Shown: in pieces, positions 16,922 through 25,598 of the stretch
Position numbering within the stretch: the first letter of the stretch is position 1
Layout: each line of letters starts with the position of its first letter
From: Clostridia bacterium
Lineage (GTDB): Bacteria; Bacillota; Clostridia; Oscillospirales; Acutalibacteraceae
Direction: 5' to 3'
Length of the DNA: 64,000 nucleotides
Assembly (NCBI GenBank): GCA_017407755.1
Contig: JAFQVY010000010.1
Coordinates: 178,843-242,842, forward strand
Position numbers and translations under genes: made by a program
The notes under the pieces: model-generated
Database searches by the model: none
Told to the model about the DNA's origin: nothing
Seen by the model: the letters and a program-made list of their open reading frames with translations, nothing else

Positions 16922-19081
16922 ATGATTAAAAGAATGCTTTGTGTTTTAATTTGCTTTTTGCTTCTGTTTTGTACTATTTCTGTTGGTACAATGGTTACAG
17001 CAAAGGAATCAGAAACATCGCCGATAGGCGAAGAGCCCGTATATTACATAGAAACTTATGAGCAGCTTAAAAACCATGCAAGTAAGGCGCAGGCAGGGTA
17101 TAGATATATTCTTAATGATGATATCATACAGGAAGATAATGTGAATGATTTTGAGATTGTAATTCCTTCAGGAGCTTGCTTTAACCTTGACTTAAACGGT
17201 TACAGTATCAAGAGGATTACTCAGGGCAACGATTGTGCGCTTTTCCGCATTAGAAGTGATGCTGCAATGGTTATTTATGATTCTTCTGAAGCACACACCG
17301 GCTACTGCTCCTTCTCCGAGGGTGATAGCAACTATTACAAAGCTGTATTCTACAATGATGGCGGTGAGCTGGAAATCAACGGCGGTTACTATGAAATATT
17401 TTCACCATATCAGCAAGGTGATTGCAGTGTTGTTCGAGCCACAAGCGGATATACATATATTTATGACGGTGTCTTTGATTCAAGCTTTTCTTGGGGTGGT
17501 GACACAATATCAGTAGGACACAATGCTTACTTGTACGATGTGCCGCAAGTGGTCATCTTTGACGGTGATTTTTACGGAAAATATTATAGCATAGAAGTAA
17601 CTCCATTTGATAATTACTTAAAACACGGTTGCCTGTTTCCAAGCGTATATGTTTTGGGAGGAAACTTCTATATAACTAATGGAGGCAAGAACGGCGAAGA
17701 TGCAAGCTTTGCTTACTGCAACAATGGCTGGGGTAAGGTTATTGTAGCCGAGGGTACCGTTTTATCTAAATGTCTCAATTCAAGTGATCAGATGTTTCTT
17801 GATGGAGTGTCAAAAAAACTATTTAGCGAAACTATAGATGACTACACAGGCGGATATTACAAAGTAACTGCTCCGCCTATGATTATGTCAGAAAATCTTG
17901 ATTATTACTACAGACTCAAAAATCTGTGCCAAAAGGCAGAGGTGAATAGTTACGGCGAATCAGTATACGAACTGCATAAAGAAGATTTCGATGAGATTCT
18001 TAGCAGAATAGATACTATTGTTGTTTCAGAAACAGAAAAGAATGCGCCTGAAGTTCACCTTGTAAATACTCCTGTTGATTTTGAGTACATTAATTGGTAT
18101 ATTTGTGATGAATCAGACTATGACGGCGTGGACACAGAATGGACACATGTTGGTGATGTACAAAACGTAACAAGTTGGAGCATTGATGAACGACCCGAAA
18201 AAGCTGCAGTCAAAATTGTCCGCTGTGTTGTTACAAACTCAGATCTTTCAACCTATGAAGATATAATTCGTATTGTTTACGAACCTCTTAAGGAAGATGA
18301 AATTGTTGACTTTGTAGAAGTAACTGATGTTAAGGCACCCGTAGTGGGGGACACACCGGACTTTGACTTTACTCCTGCCGATAATTCGTTCTATATTAAC
18401 GGTGTTTACTGGACGGATATTACAGATAATACTCCAATGAAAGAAACTGATACCTTTAAATCGGGGCATCAGTATAAACTTGAGGTCTGGATAAGAGCTA
18501 ATGAATATTATAAGTTTAAACTTGACTCAGACGATAGTCTTGATATTACAGCGCTTGTAGACGGTAAAGAAGCAGAGGTAATATTACCCGGCACAGCAAT
18601 TTCTGCGGAACTCTCAATAATATATGCTGTTTCCAACGAGCCGACAGAGCCGTCGGGTGCTACTGATGCTACAGTTCCTACGGGTACAATTTCGACAGAA
18701 CCAAACGAGCCAATTAATCCTTCAACACCTGCGGATTCTACAAATACTACTGATTCTACCGATCCTTCTGAATCTTCAACGTCTGATGTTGGTGATATAA
18801 CTAAGCCTTCAGAATCATCAACAGGTGAAAATACAACTTCCTCTGAACCTGTGAAAGATAAAGGAATATTGGGCGATGTTAACGGTGACGGTAAGGTAAA
18901 CGTTAAGGACGCCACTTTGATTCAAAAGGCTGCCGCAAAGCTTACTTCACTTACTGATGATGAAATCTTGCGAGGCGATGTTAATGCCGACTCAAAGATT
19001 AACGTAAAAGATGCTACAGCCATACAGAAATACGTAGCAAAAATCGAAACCGGTTTACCTATCGGATTACCAATTATATAA
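16922..19081 (+). CDS. Secreted dockerin-bearing protein with beta-helix-like N-terminal region
   Basis: 719 residues. A signal peptide (about 1-28) is followed by a region (about 40-330) with repeated short strands such as ELEINGGYYEIF and VFDGDFYGKY, which looks like a right-handed beta-helix. A beta-rich middle region follows. A Thr/Ser/Pro/Glu-rich linker spans about 575-650. The C-terminal type I dockerin (about 652-719) has two calcium loops: DVNGDGKVNVKDA and DVNADSKINVKDA. Dockerins dock enzymes onto cohesin scaffolds, so this is probably a component of an extracellular polysaccharide-degrading complex. No catalytic residues can be named. Confidence 0.8.
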   Translation: MIKRMLCVLICFLLLFCTISVGTMVTAKESETSPIGEEPVYYIETYEQLKNHASKAQAGYRYILNDDIIQEDNVNDFEIVIPSGACFNLDLNGYSIKRITQGNDCALFRIRSDAAMVIYDSSEAHTGYCSFSEGDSNYYKAVFYNDGGELEINGGYYEIFSPYQQGDCSVVRATSGYTYIYDGVFDSSFSWGGDTISVGHNAYLYDVPQVVIFDGDFYGKYYSIEVTPFDNYLKHGCLFPSVYVLGGNFYITNGGKNGEDASFAYCNNGWGKVIVAEGTVLSKCLNSSDQMFLDGVSKKLFSETIDDYTGGYYKVTAPPMIMSENLDYYYRLKNLCQKAEVNSYGESVYELHKEDFDEILSRIDTIVVSETEKNAPEVHLVNTPVDFEYINWYICDESDYDGVDTEWTHVGDVQNVTSWSIDERPEKAAVKIVRCVVTNSDLSTYEDIIRIVYEPLKEDEIVDFVEVTDVKAPVVGDTPDFDFTPADNSFYINGVYWTDITDNTPMKETDTFKSGHQYKLEVWIRANEYYKFKLDSDDSLDITALVDGKEAEVILPGTAISAELSIIYAVSNEPTEPSGATDATVPTGTISTEPNEPINPSTPADSTNTTDSTDPSESSTSDVGDITKPSESSTGENTTSSEPVKDKGILGDVNGDGKVNVKDATLIQKAAAKLTSLTDDEILRGDVNADSKINVKDATAIQKYVAKIETGLPIGLPII

Positions 19082-19151
19082 TATTTCAAGCACTAAAATG
19101 GTGAGGTTCTTTAATCTCGCGTTCTCAGTAGTGATTGCTTGCTTAAAACTA

Positions 19152-19178
19152 AAAGCCACCCTTTGAGGGTGGCTTTTT
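19152..19178. terminator. Bidirectional terminator, dockerin gene and sensor kinase
   Basis: A 10-bp stem (19152-19161 with 19167-19176) and 5-base loop, with A-rich sequence before and T-rich sequence after, so it can stop transcription from both sides. Confidence 0.85.
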
Positions 19179-20398
19179 TATGTTGGCAATATAACGTTTA
19201 TAGTAAATATGTTTTCTTTGCTTTCTGAATAAATTTTGCCGTTATGCTTTTCTACAATCGCTTTTGCAATAGAGAGGCCTATTCCGTGGCCTCCTGTTTC
19301 GGAATTTCTTGATGAATCAATTCTATAAAAACGCTCAAAAATTCTACCTATATTTTCATCATTAATATGTTCAGCTACCGTGTTAGATATACTTAACTCA
19401 GCGTGCTTGCCGTGTTTACTTAGATTTATGGTAATGTTTCCTTCTTTGGAAGCGTATTTTAAAGCATTATCAAGCAAAATACCGATTAAATGCTCTAACG
19501 CTTTAATATTACCGTTTACTGTGATTAATGGCTCGATTGCACAAGTGAAGCTCAGATTTTTAGCCTTTGCCAATATTCTGAATTTGTCGCAATTGTCAGT
19601 TATAATATCAGAATAGGGGACATCTATTAAATCTATATGACTGCTTTCGTCCATTTTTGCCAGATATACTAAATCGTTAGTTAATTCAGAAAGCCGTTTT
19701 GTTTGATGCTGTATGTCGGAAATACACTCGTTATTACCGAATTGCGCTTCTAAAATATCTGTATTTGCAGATATGATTGTCAGGGGTGTTTTAATTTCAT
19801 GGCCTGCATCGGTTATAAACTGTTTTTGTTTCTCATAGCTTTCAGAAATCGGTTTTATAATTCTGCCAGAGCAAATAAAAATGATTACAAAGACAATTAA
19901 ATATCCAACAACCGACATTAATATGCTCCAATATAAGAAACTATGAAATGAATCAAGTTGCTTTCTACAGTCAAGAAATGTAATTCTTATACCATTGTTT
20001 TCTTCGGATTTTGCATATCTATATACGTCAATAAAACCGTTTTCTTTGTCTTTATCATAAACTTTTGTGCCATATTCCTTAGCTTTTTCGTCGTCTACAG
20101 ACTTAACTTTACTGGTATTAGTTTGTATTACGTTTCCGTAGTTATCAAAAATAACAGTAAAAAAACGCGATTCATAAGGAGCCTCAGGGGAGAGAGGTTT
20201 TCTGTTTTTATGCTCTTTTTCGTTTTTGTGTTCAGGAAAGGTTCCTTTGTTATGTGAAATTACCTCAATAACCTTATCTGCATCTTTAACTACCGATGTG
20301 TAACTCATAACGTTTATTACACCTATAAGTACAGTTAAAAGCACTAATAAGGAAATCATGGTCAACAGAACAAATTTAAATTTAAGTTTATTAATCAT
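19178..20398 (-). CDS. Two-component sensor histidine kinase
   Basis: 406 residues. TM1 at about 9-31, an extracytoplasmic sensor region of about 120 residues rich in Lys/Glu, and TM2 at about 156-177. The HisKA domain has phospho-acceptor His200 in DAGHEIKTPLT. The ATPase domain has the N-box (LLDNALKYA) and G-box (GHGIGLSIAKAI). ATG 20398 is chosen because it overlaps the response-regulator stop by 8 bases and has a GGAG site within that gene. The kinase partners the upstream OmpR-type regulator. The signal is unknown. No transporter lies next to the pair to hint at one. Confidence 0.93.
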   Translation of the reverse strand: MINKLKFKFVLLTMISLLVLLTVLIGVINVMSYTSVVKDADKVIEVISHNKGTFPEHKNEKEHKNRKPLSPEAPYESRFFTVIFDNYGNVIQTNTSKVKSVDDEKAKEYGTKVYDKDKENGFIDVYRYAKSEENNGIRITFLDCRKQLDSFHSFLYWSILMSVVGYLIVFVIIFICSGRIIKPISESYEKQKQFITDAGHEIKTPLTIISANTDILEAQFGNNECISDIQHQTKRLSELTNDLVYLAKMDESSHIDLIDVPYSDIITDNCDKFRILAKAKNLSFTCAIEPLITVNGNIKALEHLIGILLDNALKYASKEGNITINLSKHGKHAELSISNTVAEHINDENIGRIFERFYRIDSSRNSETGGHGIGLSIAKAIVEKHNGKIYSESKENIFTINVILPT

Positions 20399-21065
20399 AA
20401 GCTTTCTCCAGGGTATATCCGGCGTTTCTAAGTGCTTTAATTTTAATATCTGCATTAAGAGCTTTAAGCTTTTTTCTTAAATATGATATATAAACCCATA
20501 CAACATTGATTTCTGCATCTGTGTCAAAACCCCAAATTTTCTCCATGAAACGCTCCACGGAAATAATTTGATTAGGGTTAATCATAAGCATTTCCATCAT
20601 CTGAAACTCTTTGTTTGCCAATCTAAAACTCTTGTTGCCGGAGCTTAACTCGTAAGTAGACCTGTTAAGCGATATATTTCCAAACTTCAGTATATTACTG
20701 CTGCATTCACGAGGTCTTGTCATTGCACGTATCCTTGCTAATAGCTCTTTGGTGTCAAAAGGCTTTGTTAAGTAGTCATTTGCACCGCTATCTAAGCCTT
20801 CAACAATATCGTCTATCTCAGATTTCGCTGTAAGAAATAAAACAGGAACATCGATATTCTTGCATCTGGCGATTTTTAAAACATCAATGCCGTTGAATTT
20901 CGGCATCATTATGTCAAGTACCACTGCATCATAAACCTCGGTTTCAAGATAGGTGAGGGCATCTTCACCGTTATATACAGCATCAACGGAATAGTTGTTA
21001 ATTTCAAAAATTTTTACCAACGCTTTTGATAAAGAACGCTCATCTTCGGCAAGAAGTATTCTCAT
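20391..21065 (-). CDS. OmpR-family response regulator
   Basis: 224 residues. The receiver domain has Glu7-Asp8, phospho-acceptor Asp51 in VVLDIMMP, Thr79 and Lys101 (TKPF). The C-terminal winged helix matches the OmpR/PhoB type (ANKEFQMMEMLM ... VVWVYISYLRKKL). The start at 21065 drops six residues from a longer in-frame reading and gives the conserved MRILLAEDE opening. An 8-bp inverted repeat lies 30-51 bases upstream. Transcribed with the kinase gene. Confidence 0.94.
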   Translation of the reverse strand: MRILLAEDERSLSKALVKIFEINNYSVDAVYNGEDALTYLETEVYDAVVLDIMMPKFNGIDVLKIARCKNIDVPVLFLTAKSEIDDIVEGLDSGANDYLTKPFDTKELLARIRAMTRPRECSSNILKFGNISLNRSTYELSSGNKSFRLANKEFQMMEMLMINPNQIISVERFMEKIWGFDTDAEINVVWVYISYLRKKLKALNADIKIKALRNAGYTLEKAYD

Positions 21066-21094
21066 AAAATCAATCCTACACAATATTTATCAAA

Positions 21095-21116
21095 TAAAGA
21101 TACTACTTTATCTTTA
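21095..21116. promoter_or_regulatory. Inverted repeat upstream of the response regulator
   Basis: TAAAGATA (21095-21102) and TATCTTTA (21109-21116) form a perfect 8-bp inverted repeat with a 6-base centre. It lies in the control region of the two-component operon and may be an autoregulatory site. Confidence 0.4.
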
Positions 21117-21130
21117 AACTAAATTAAAAA

Positions 21131-22102
21131 TCATTTGTTTGCTTTGATTCTCGACAATGGATTTTTATTAGATGCGGCTTCTAATTGTGCTGAACTTATG
21201 TGTGTGTAAATCTGAGTGGTTCCTAAGTTTTCATGTCCTAATACATCTTTAAGCACCCTGATATCAACTTCGCCATGCTGATACATTAATGTAGCCGCAG
21301 TGTGTCTTAATTTATGACAAGAATACCCTTGAGCATCCAAACCGATTTTTTTAAGGTATTTTTGCACAAGCTTCTGTACAGATTCTCTGCTTAATCTCTT
21401 GTGATGACTGCTTACAAATAAGGCATCTCTGTCCTTAAGTCCGTCATTAGGACGAACTCTACGCCAATCATTCAAAGCAGAAATACAAGCCTCGTTTAAG
21501 TATACGATACGCTCCTTGTTGCCTTTGCCGAGCACAACCATAGTGTTGTCAGAGCGAATGCTGCTCATATTTAAAGCTACAAGCTCAGCCAATCGCAGAC
21601 CACAGTTTAAGAATAAGGTCAAAATGCAATAGTCACGTTCCTTGAAATTTCCGTCTACTGCATTAAGAAGCTCGATTGACTGCTCTAAAGTTAAATATTT
21701 AGGCAATGTTTTCTTGTTTTTGGGGATTTCAAGCTCTCGCATAGGGTCTACATCAAGATAATGCTTTTTTACAGTTAAGTAGTTAAAAAACTGCTTAAGA
21801 GCAGAGCATTTGCGGGCACGGCTAGTAGCACTGTTAGAACGTTCACGTGAAAGGTAATTCATGAATTCATAAGCATCCATCAAAGAAACGCTTTTGATAA
21901 TATCGATATCAATATCGTCAATCAAAATTTCTTCGAAGGGAACATCGGTCATTTTTCGTTTAATTTTTAAAAATCTGAAAAACGTTCTTAAGTCAAGATA
22001 GTATTCGTCAACAGTTTTTTCAGAGCGGCCTTTTATGGTCTGCAAGTAGAATAAATATTCTTTAATTACATCTGGAGCTTCGTTTGCAAAATTAACAGCC
22101 AT
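21131..22102 (-). CDS. Tyrosine recombinase of the XerC/XerD type
   Basis: 323 residues. An N-terminal SAM-like core-binding domain (about 8-110) is followed by the catalytic domain. The full set of catalytic residues is visible: Arg170 (NCGLRLAEL), Lys193 (GKGNKER), His263-x-x-Arg266 (HKLRH), His290 (LGHEN) and nucleophile Tyr299 (TTQIYTH). GAGGTG lies 7 bases before the ATG. Size and motifs fit the housekeeping dimer-resolution recombinases better than phage integrases, and no phage genes adjoin it. Whether it is XerC, XerD or a single XerH-like enzyme cannot be told here. Confidence 0.9.
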   Translation of the reverse strand: MAVNFANEAPDVIKEYLFYLQTIKGRSEKTVDEYYLDLRTFFRFLKIKRKMTDVPFEEILIDDIDIDIIKSVSLMDAYEFMNYLSRERSNSATSRARKCSALKQFFNYLTVKKHYLDVDPMRELEIPKNKKTLPKYLTLEQSIELLNAVDGNFKERDYCILTLFLNCGLRLAELVALNMSSIRSDNTMVVLGKGNKERIVYLNEACISALNDWRRVRPNDGLKDRDALFVSSHHKRLSRESVQKLVQKYLKKIGLDAQGYSCHKLRHTAATLMYQHGEVDIRVLKDVLGHENLGTTQIYTHISSAQLEAASNKNPLSRIKANK

Positions 22103-22164
22103 ACATAAACACCTCGTTTTTATAATTATAACATACTGAGGGGAGGGTATAATTCTTATAAAGA

Positions 22165-22196
22165 AAATTACACAAAATGAATATTTTGTGTAATTT
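22165..22196. repeat. Perfect 14-bp palindrome upstream of the xer gene
   Basis: AAATTACACAAAAT (22165-22178) is repeated in inverse at 22183-22196 around GAAT. It lies 63 bases upstream of the recombinase start, in the 332-base gap between that gene and the XRE gene. It could be an operator or a weak terminator. The rest of the gap is AT-rich and holds the repeats at 22334-22407. Confidence 0.6.
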
Positions 22197-22283
22197 GGGG
22201 AAGTGGTTTTTCTACAATCAGTAATATTTTCTCAAAAAACGATTTTTGCAATATAATTGGATTATCGCTCATATTATTATCTG

Positions 22284-22407
22284 TTTTGTAGTAATTTTAG
22301 AGTTTATTTCATTATTCGCTAATATACTACTTCTTTATGCTACAAAATATTCAGATTAATTTTGTTATTATAAATATGTACTAATTGACATATTAATTTA
22401 TGCTACA
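22284..22407. repeat. TTTATGCTACA direct repeats upstream of the XRE gene
   Basis: TTTATGCTACA occurs at 22334-22344 and 22397-22407, 63 bases (about six helical turns) apart. A related inverted element, TTTTGTAG, lies at 22284-22291 and is complementary to CTACAAAA at 22340-22347. TTGACA at 22385-22390 lies just before the second copy. The layout suggests binding sites, possibly for the small Cro/XRE protein encoded next. Confidence 0.45.
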
Positions 22408-22434
22408 TCTGACATATTTCGTTTTGGAGTAATT

Positions 22435-22638
22435 ATGACTAAACCTGATTATTGCCGTAAGCTTAGAAACTTACGTATTTTAAATGAATATACTCAGGCA
22501 GATATAGCTTTACTTTTAAATATTCGCCAAGAGCAATATTCAAAGTACGAGTCCGGAGTCCATCAGTTGCCAATTCACCTGTTGGTTAAGCTTTGTAAGC
22601 TTTATAAGGTATCTTCCGATTATATTCTTAATATTTAA
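22435..22638 (+). CDS. Small Cro/XRE-type HTH regulator
   Basis: 67 residues consisting of almost nothing but a helix-turn-helix domain (ILNEYTQADIALLLNIRQEQYSKYESG). It resembles phage-repressor-like stand-alone regulators and lacks a sensor domain. GGAG at 22424-22427 precedes the ATG. Its 5' region carries repeated motifs that may be its operators. No obvious target besides its own promoter and the divergent recombinase gene. Confidence 0.85.
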   Translation: MTKPDYCRKLRNLRILNEYTQADIALLLNIRQEQYSKYESGVHQLPIHLLVKLCKLYKVSSDYILNI

Positions 22639-22641
22639 CTA

Positions 22642-22671
22642 ATAAAAAAACAGACCGCATTTCTGCAGCCT
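22642..22671 (-). terminator. Terminator of the DUF6873-radA-amidase unit
   Basis: Read on the minus strand, ACAGGCTGCA pairs with TGCGGTCTGT (10 bp, two of them G-U) around GAAA and is followed by seven T. On the plus strand the same pairs become mismatches, so it works in one direction only. Confidence 0.7.
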
Positions 22672-22681
22672 GTCTTAAATA

Positions 22682-23377
22682 TTAGTCTAAATTTACTATT
22701 CCGCCAATGTCTATTAACTTAGAATAGGCGACACTTTTAAGGTCTTTGTTATGTTTACAAAGGAATTCACTTATTTCATCTGCATTTCGATGCATCGTAA
22801 TATCCCCGAAAAAGTAAACCGTGTCCCCTATTATTGCACTTGCTCCGCCAATGAATCCTACATTATTATTATTTAAATGAATGTCGCCTTTTTCTATTTT
22901 TAATACTTCAATTTGGTTTTTTATTGCAGCTTTTGCAATGCTTTCATCATCGGTGATGATTGCATTATCGTCAATAACTATCGCAGAGCACTTAGCGTAT
23001 CCTTGTTTAACGTTAATAATATCAATATTGTTATTTTTACAATAATTTTTAACATTATGGTGTAATGCTTTTTCATTGCAAAGCAGTTTGTTTCCTACTA
23101 ATGCAGCATTCAGTGCGACATTTTCAGGATATTTATTGCCTATATTGTCACATAAAATATAATCATATTCTAAATTATTAAGCTTAGTTCTTAAATTTAA
23201 GCACCTGCTATCAATAAATAAGGTACCATTTAAATTAAGCACTTGCATATCAGCGTGATATTGCTCGAATGTAATATAATCATTAATGCATTCGCTGTAG
23301 ATTACATTAAATTGCTTTTCGAAAAAATTTGATATATTACTGTCCGCCGGTGACATCAGAATTGTTTTTCTGTTCAT
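22682..23377 (-). CDS. DUF6873 (GME-fold) protein
   Basis: 231 residues, cytoplasmic. The pattern resembles the DUF6873 family, which has been linked to the guanidine-modifying-enzyme (deiminase-like) fold: ADMQVLNLNGTLFID, KQGYAKCSAIVIDDNAIITDDESIAKA and GFIGGASAIIGDTVYFFGD. The Cys in GYAKCSAI is a candidate active-site residue. The start overlaps the radA stop by one base, so both genes are coupled. The family name is from memory; the function in this context (after radA and a CwlD-like amidase) is unknown. Confidence 0.7.
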   Translation of the reverse strand: MNRKTILMSPADSNISNFFEKQFNVIYSECINDYITFEQYHADMQVLNLNGTLFIDSRCLNLRTKLNNLEYDYILCDNIGNKYPENVALNAALVGNKLLCNEKALHHNVKNYCKNNNIDIINVKQGYAKCSAIVIDDNAIITDDESIAKAAIKNQIEVLKIEKGDIHLNNNNVGFIGGASAIIGDTVYFFGDITMHRNADEISEFLCKHNKDLKSVAYSKLIDIGGIVNLD

Positions 23378-24738
23378 CAGGTCAACGCCTCAAATGCCTC
23401 TCGCAGATTTTTTACTCCGATTATTTCTGCTTCTGTGTTATTTGTAATTCTTTTAAGGTTATGATATGGCACAATAATTTTATTGAAGCCAAGCCTTACT
23501 GCTTCGTTGACCCTTTCTTGTGCATGAGATACGCTTCTGATTTCACCGGCAAGTCCTATTTCACCAAAAGCAAGGGCGTTTTCTGCAATTGGAATATCCT
23601 TTAAACTGCTTACCAAAGCCATAGCAACCGCCAAATCTGTTGCAGGCTCGTCCAGACGTAAGCCGCCAACAACGTTGATGTAAGTGTCTGCTCCGTTGAA
23701 ATAGTAACCGGCACGTTTTTCTAAGACCGCTATAATAAGCATAAGTCTATTAAAATCGAAGCCTGTAGACATTCTTCTTGGATTGCCAAAGGTTGTGGAT
23801 GAAGCTAATCCCTGCACCTCTGCAAGAATAGGTCTTGTACCTTCCATTGTACAAGCTACACAGGTACCTGAAACGTTCTTTGGTCTGCCGGAAAGCAGCA
23901 TTAATGAAGGATTTTCAACTTCCTCAAGACCTTTATCTGTCATTTGGAAAACACCGATTTCGTTTGTTGAGCCATAGCGGTTTTTCACTGCTCTTAATAT
24001 TCTATAGGACATTTGCTTGTCGCCTTCAAAGTACAGCACTGCGTCAACAACGTGTTCAAGAACCTTAGGGCCTGCTATCGAGCCTTCTTTGTTGACATGA
24101 CCTACTATAAACATAGGAATATCCAAGCTTTTAGATACTCTCATAAAAAGATTTGTACATTCTCTTACCTGTGTTATACTGCCTGCAGTTGAGCTTAATT
24201 CGGAAAGACACATTGTTTGTATTGAGTCAATCATAACTAAGTCAGGCTTTTGCTGGCGGATAATCTCAGCAACAATTTCAGCGTCAGTTTCAGTTAATAC
24301 AAGAAGGTTTTCGCTATCAACCTCAAGCCTTGTTGCACGAAGCTTTAATTGACGTCTTGATTCCTCGCCAGAGACATATAAAACCTTCAATCCCTCACAA
24401 AGCTTTTTGCAAATCTGAAGCATAATGGTGGATTTGCCGATACCGGGATCACCGCCCAAAAGTATGAGGCTTCCCTTAACAATACCGCCTCCAAGAACCC
24501 TGTCAAGTTCATTGACTCCTGTTTTATATCTGTGTTCATCTTCAGTTGTAATATCTGTAATTTTCATGGCTTCGCTGTAAGACGAAGTTGATTTCACAGT
24601 TTTGACGGTAGGGTTTTGCTTAGTGACAAGCTCTTCTTCCATTGTGTTCCACTGACCGCATCCGGGACATTTTCCGTACCATTTAGGCGATTCGTGACCA
24701 CATTCCGAGCACACATATACGCTTTTTACCTTAGCCAT
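23377..24738 (-). CDS. radA: DNA repair protein RadA (Sms)
   Basis: 453 residues. A zinc finger (CSECG ... CPGCG) is followed by a RecA-like ATPase with Walker A GGDPGIGKST, the RadA signature KNRYGSTNEIGVF, and a C-terminal Lon-protease-like P domain (about 280-450). RadA is a hexameric branch-migration helicase in recombination and repair. ATG 24738 is preferred over GTG 24747 because AGGATG then has normal spacing. It lies 12 bases downstream of the amidase gene in the same unit. Confidence 0.96.
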   Translation of the reverse strand: MAKVKSVYVCSECGHESPKWYGKCPGCGQWNTMEEELVTKQNPTVKTVKSTSSYSEAMKITDITTEDEHRYKTGVNELDRVLGGGIVKGSLILLGGDPGIGKSTIMLQICKKLCEGLKVLYVSGEESRRQLKLRATRLEVDSENLLVLTETDAEIVAEIIRQQKPDLVMIDSIQTMCLSELSSTAGSITQVRECTNLFMRVSKSLDIPMFIVGHVNKEGSIAGPKVLEHVVDAVLYFEGDKQMSYRILRAVKNRYGSTNEIGVFQMTDKGLEEVENPSLMLLSGRPKNVSGTCVACTMEGTRPILAEVQGLASSTTFGNPRRMSTGFDFNRLMLIIAVLEKRAGYYFNGADTYINVVGGLRLDEPATDLAVAMALVSSLKDIPIAENALAFGEIGLAGEIRSVSHAQERVNEAVRLGFNKIIVPYHNLKRITNNTEAEIIGVKNLREAFEALT

Positions 24739-24750
24739 AATTTTCACATC

Positions 24751-25464
24751 CTAATAATTCAAATATATATATTCTACTATTCCCAAATAAATGCTATACG
24801 CCATATTATCTCTGTAATCTGCTTTTGAAAGCAGGTACGCTTCATCATAATTTGAAAGAAACCCGCATTCTACAATTACTGCCGGTACAGTTACATTATC
24901 AAGTAAATACACGTCTGAAGACTCTTTGCACTTTCTTGTGTTTTCCGGTTGTAAAAGTGAAGTAACTGCTTCTCTTATATTTTCAGCAAGTATCTGACTG
25001 TTGGCACTGTTTTTTGAGTAAAAAACCTGTGTGCCGAAATATTTGCTTTCAGAAAAGTGATTTTGATGGATGCTTACTAAAATATTGTTTTTATCTGAAT
25101 TTGCAATTTTAACTCTGTTGTGAATGTCAGAAACTTTTCTTTCTCTGGTGGTTTTTGCACTGTCGTCGTGCACTGATATGTCTGTGTTTCTGATAGTCTT
25201 AACATTATAGCCTCCTTGGATAAGAAGTTTTTCTAAAGTAAGGCATATATCAAGATTTATGTCCTTTTCGTAGTCTCCCAAAAGCGAGGTTGCTCCCCCG
25301 TCTTCACCGCCGTGACCGCTGTCTAAAACGATTGTCGGATAGCGCTTACTTATATTTTCAGAAGAAACGACAGTCTTGCTATCGTCAAAATTATCAGTTA
25401 AGCACATAGATACTATAAATATACATAAAAACGAAGAAAGAAGTAAGATATATATTCGTTTCAT
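24751..25464 (-). CDS. cwlD: N-acetylmuramoyl-L-alanine amidase, CwlD-like
   Basis: 237 residues. One N-terminal membrane/signal segment (about 4-22) is followed by an Amidase_3 catalytic domain. Zinc ligands and acid are seen in VLDSGHGGEDGGA, the downstream glutamate, SIHQNHF and VIVECGFLSN. Size and single-domain form match CwlD, the enzyme that, with PdaA, makes muramic-delta-lactam in spore cortex. Other spore genes in the window fit this. A plain cell-wall amidase is the alternative. The start codon and ribosome site fall in the loop of a 10-bp inverted repeat (25448-25486). Confidence 0.8.
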   Translation of the reverse strand: MKRIYILLLSSFLCIFIVSMCLTDNFDDSKTVVSSENISKRYPTIVLDSGHGGEDGGATSLLGDYEKDINLDICLTLEKLLIQGGYNVKTIRNTDISVHDDSAKTTRERKVSDIHNRVKIANSDKNNILVSIHQNHFSESKYFGTQVFYSKNSANSQILAENIREAVTSLLQPENTRKCKESSDVYLLDNVTVPAVIVECGFLSNYDEAYLLSKADYRDNMAYSIYLGIVEYIYLNY

Positions 25465-25486
25465 TCAATCACCAATGAATATATAT
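25448..25486 (-). promoter_or_regulatory. Hairpin presenting the cwlD-like start codon
   Basis: ATATATATTC (25448-25457) and GAATATATAT (25477-25486) form a perfect 10-bp inverted repeat. The 19-base loop contains GGTGA and the ATG at 25464. The AU-only stem is weak, so it could melt with temperature or by ribosome binding. Confidence 0.45.
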
Positions 25487-25598
25487 GCTTGCTTTTTTTA
25501 GTATATCATATTTAAGTTATTATTAAAAGTAAAATTTAAGTAACAAAAGATATTAATAGACATAGTTTATAAAGGAATACTACAACTAAGGTGTTAAT

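Noticed and set aside
18508-18915. 135-codon minus-strand frame in the dockerin gene
   Set aside because: Shadow of the Thr/Ser-rich linker; low complexity and no ribosome site.
21131-22102. Tyrosine recombinase as a phage or element integrase
   Set aside because: No phage genes, direct-repeat attachment sites or tRNA target nearby; length and motifs fit XerC/D.
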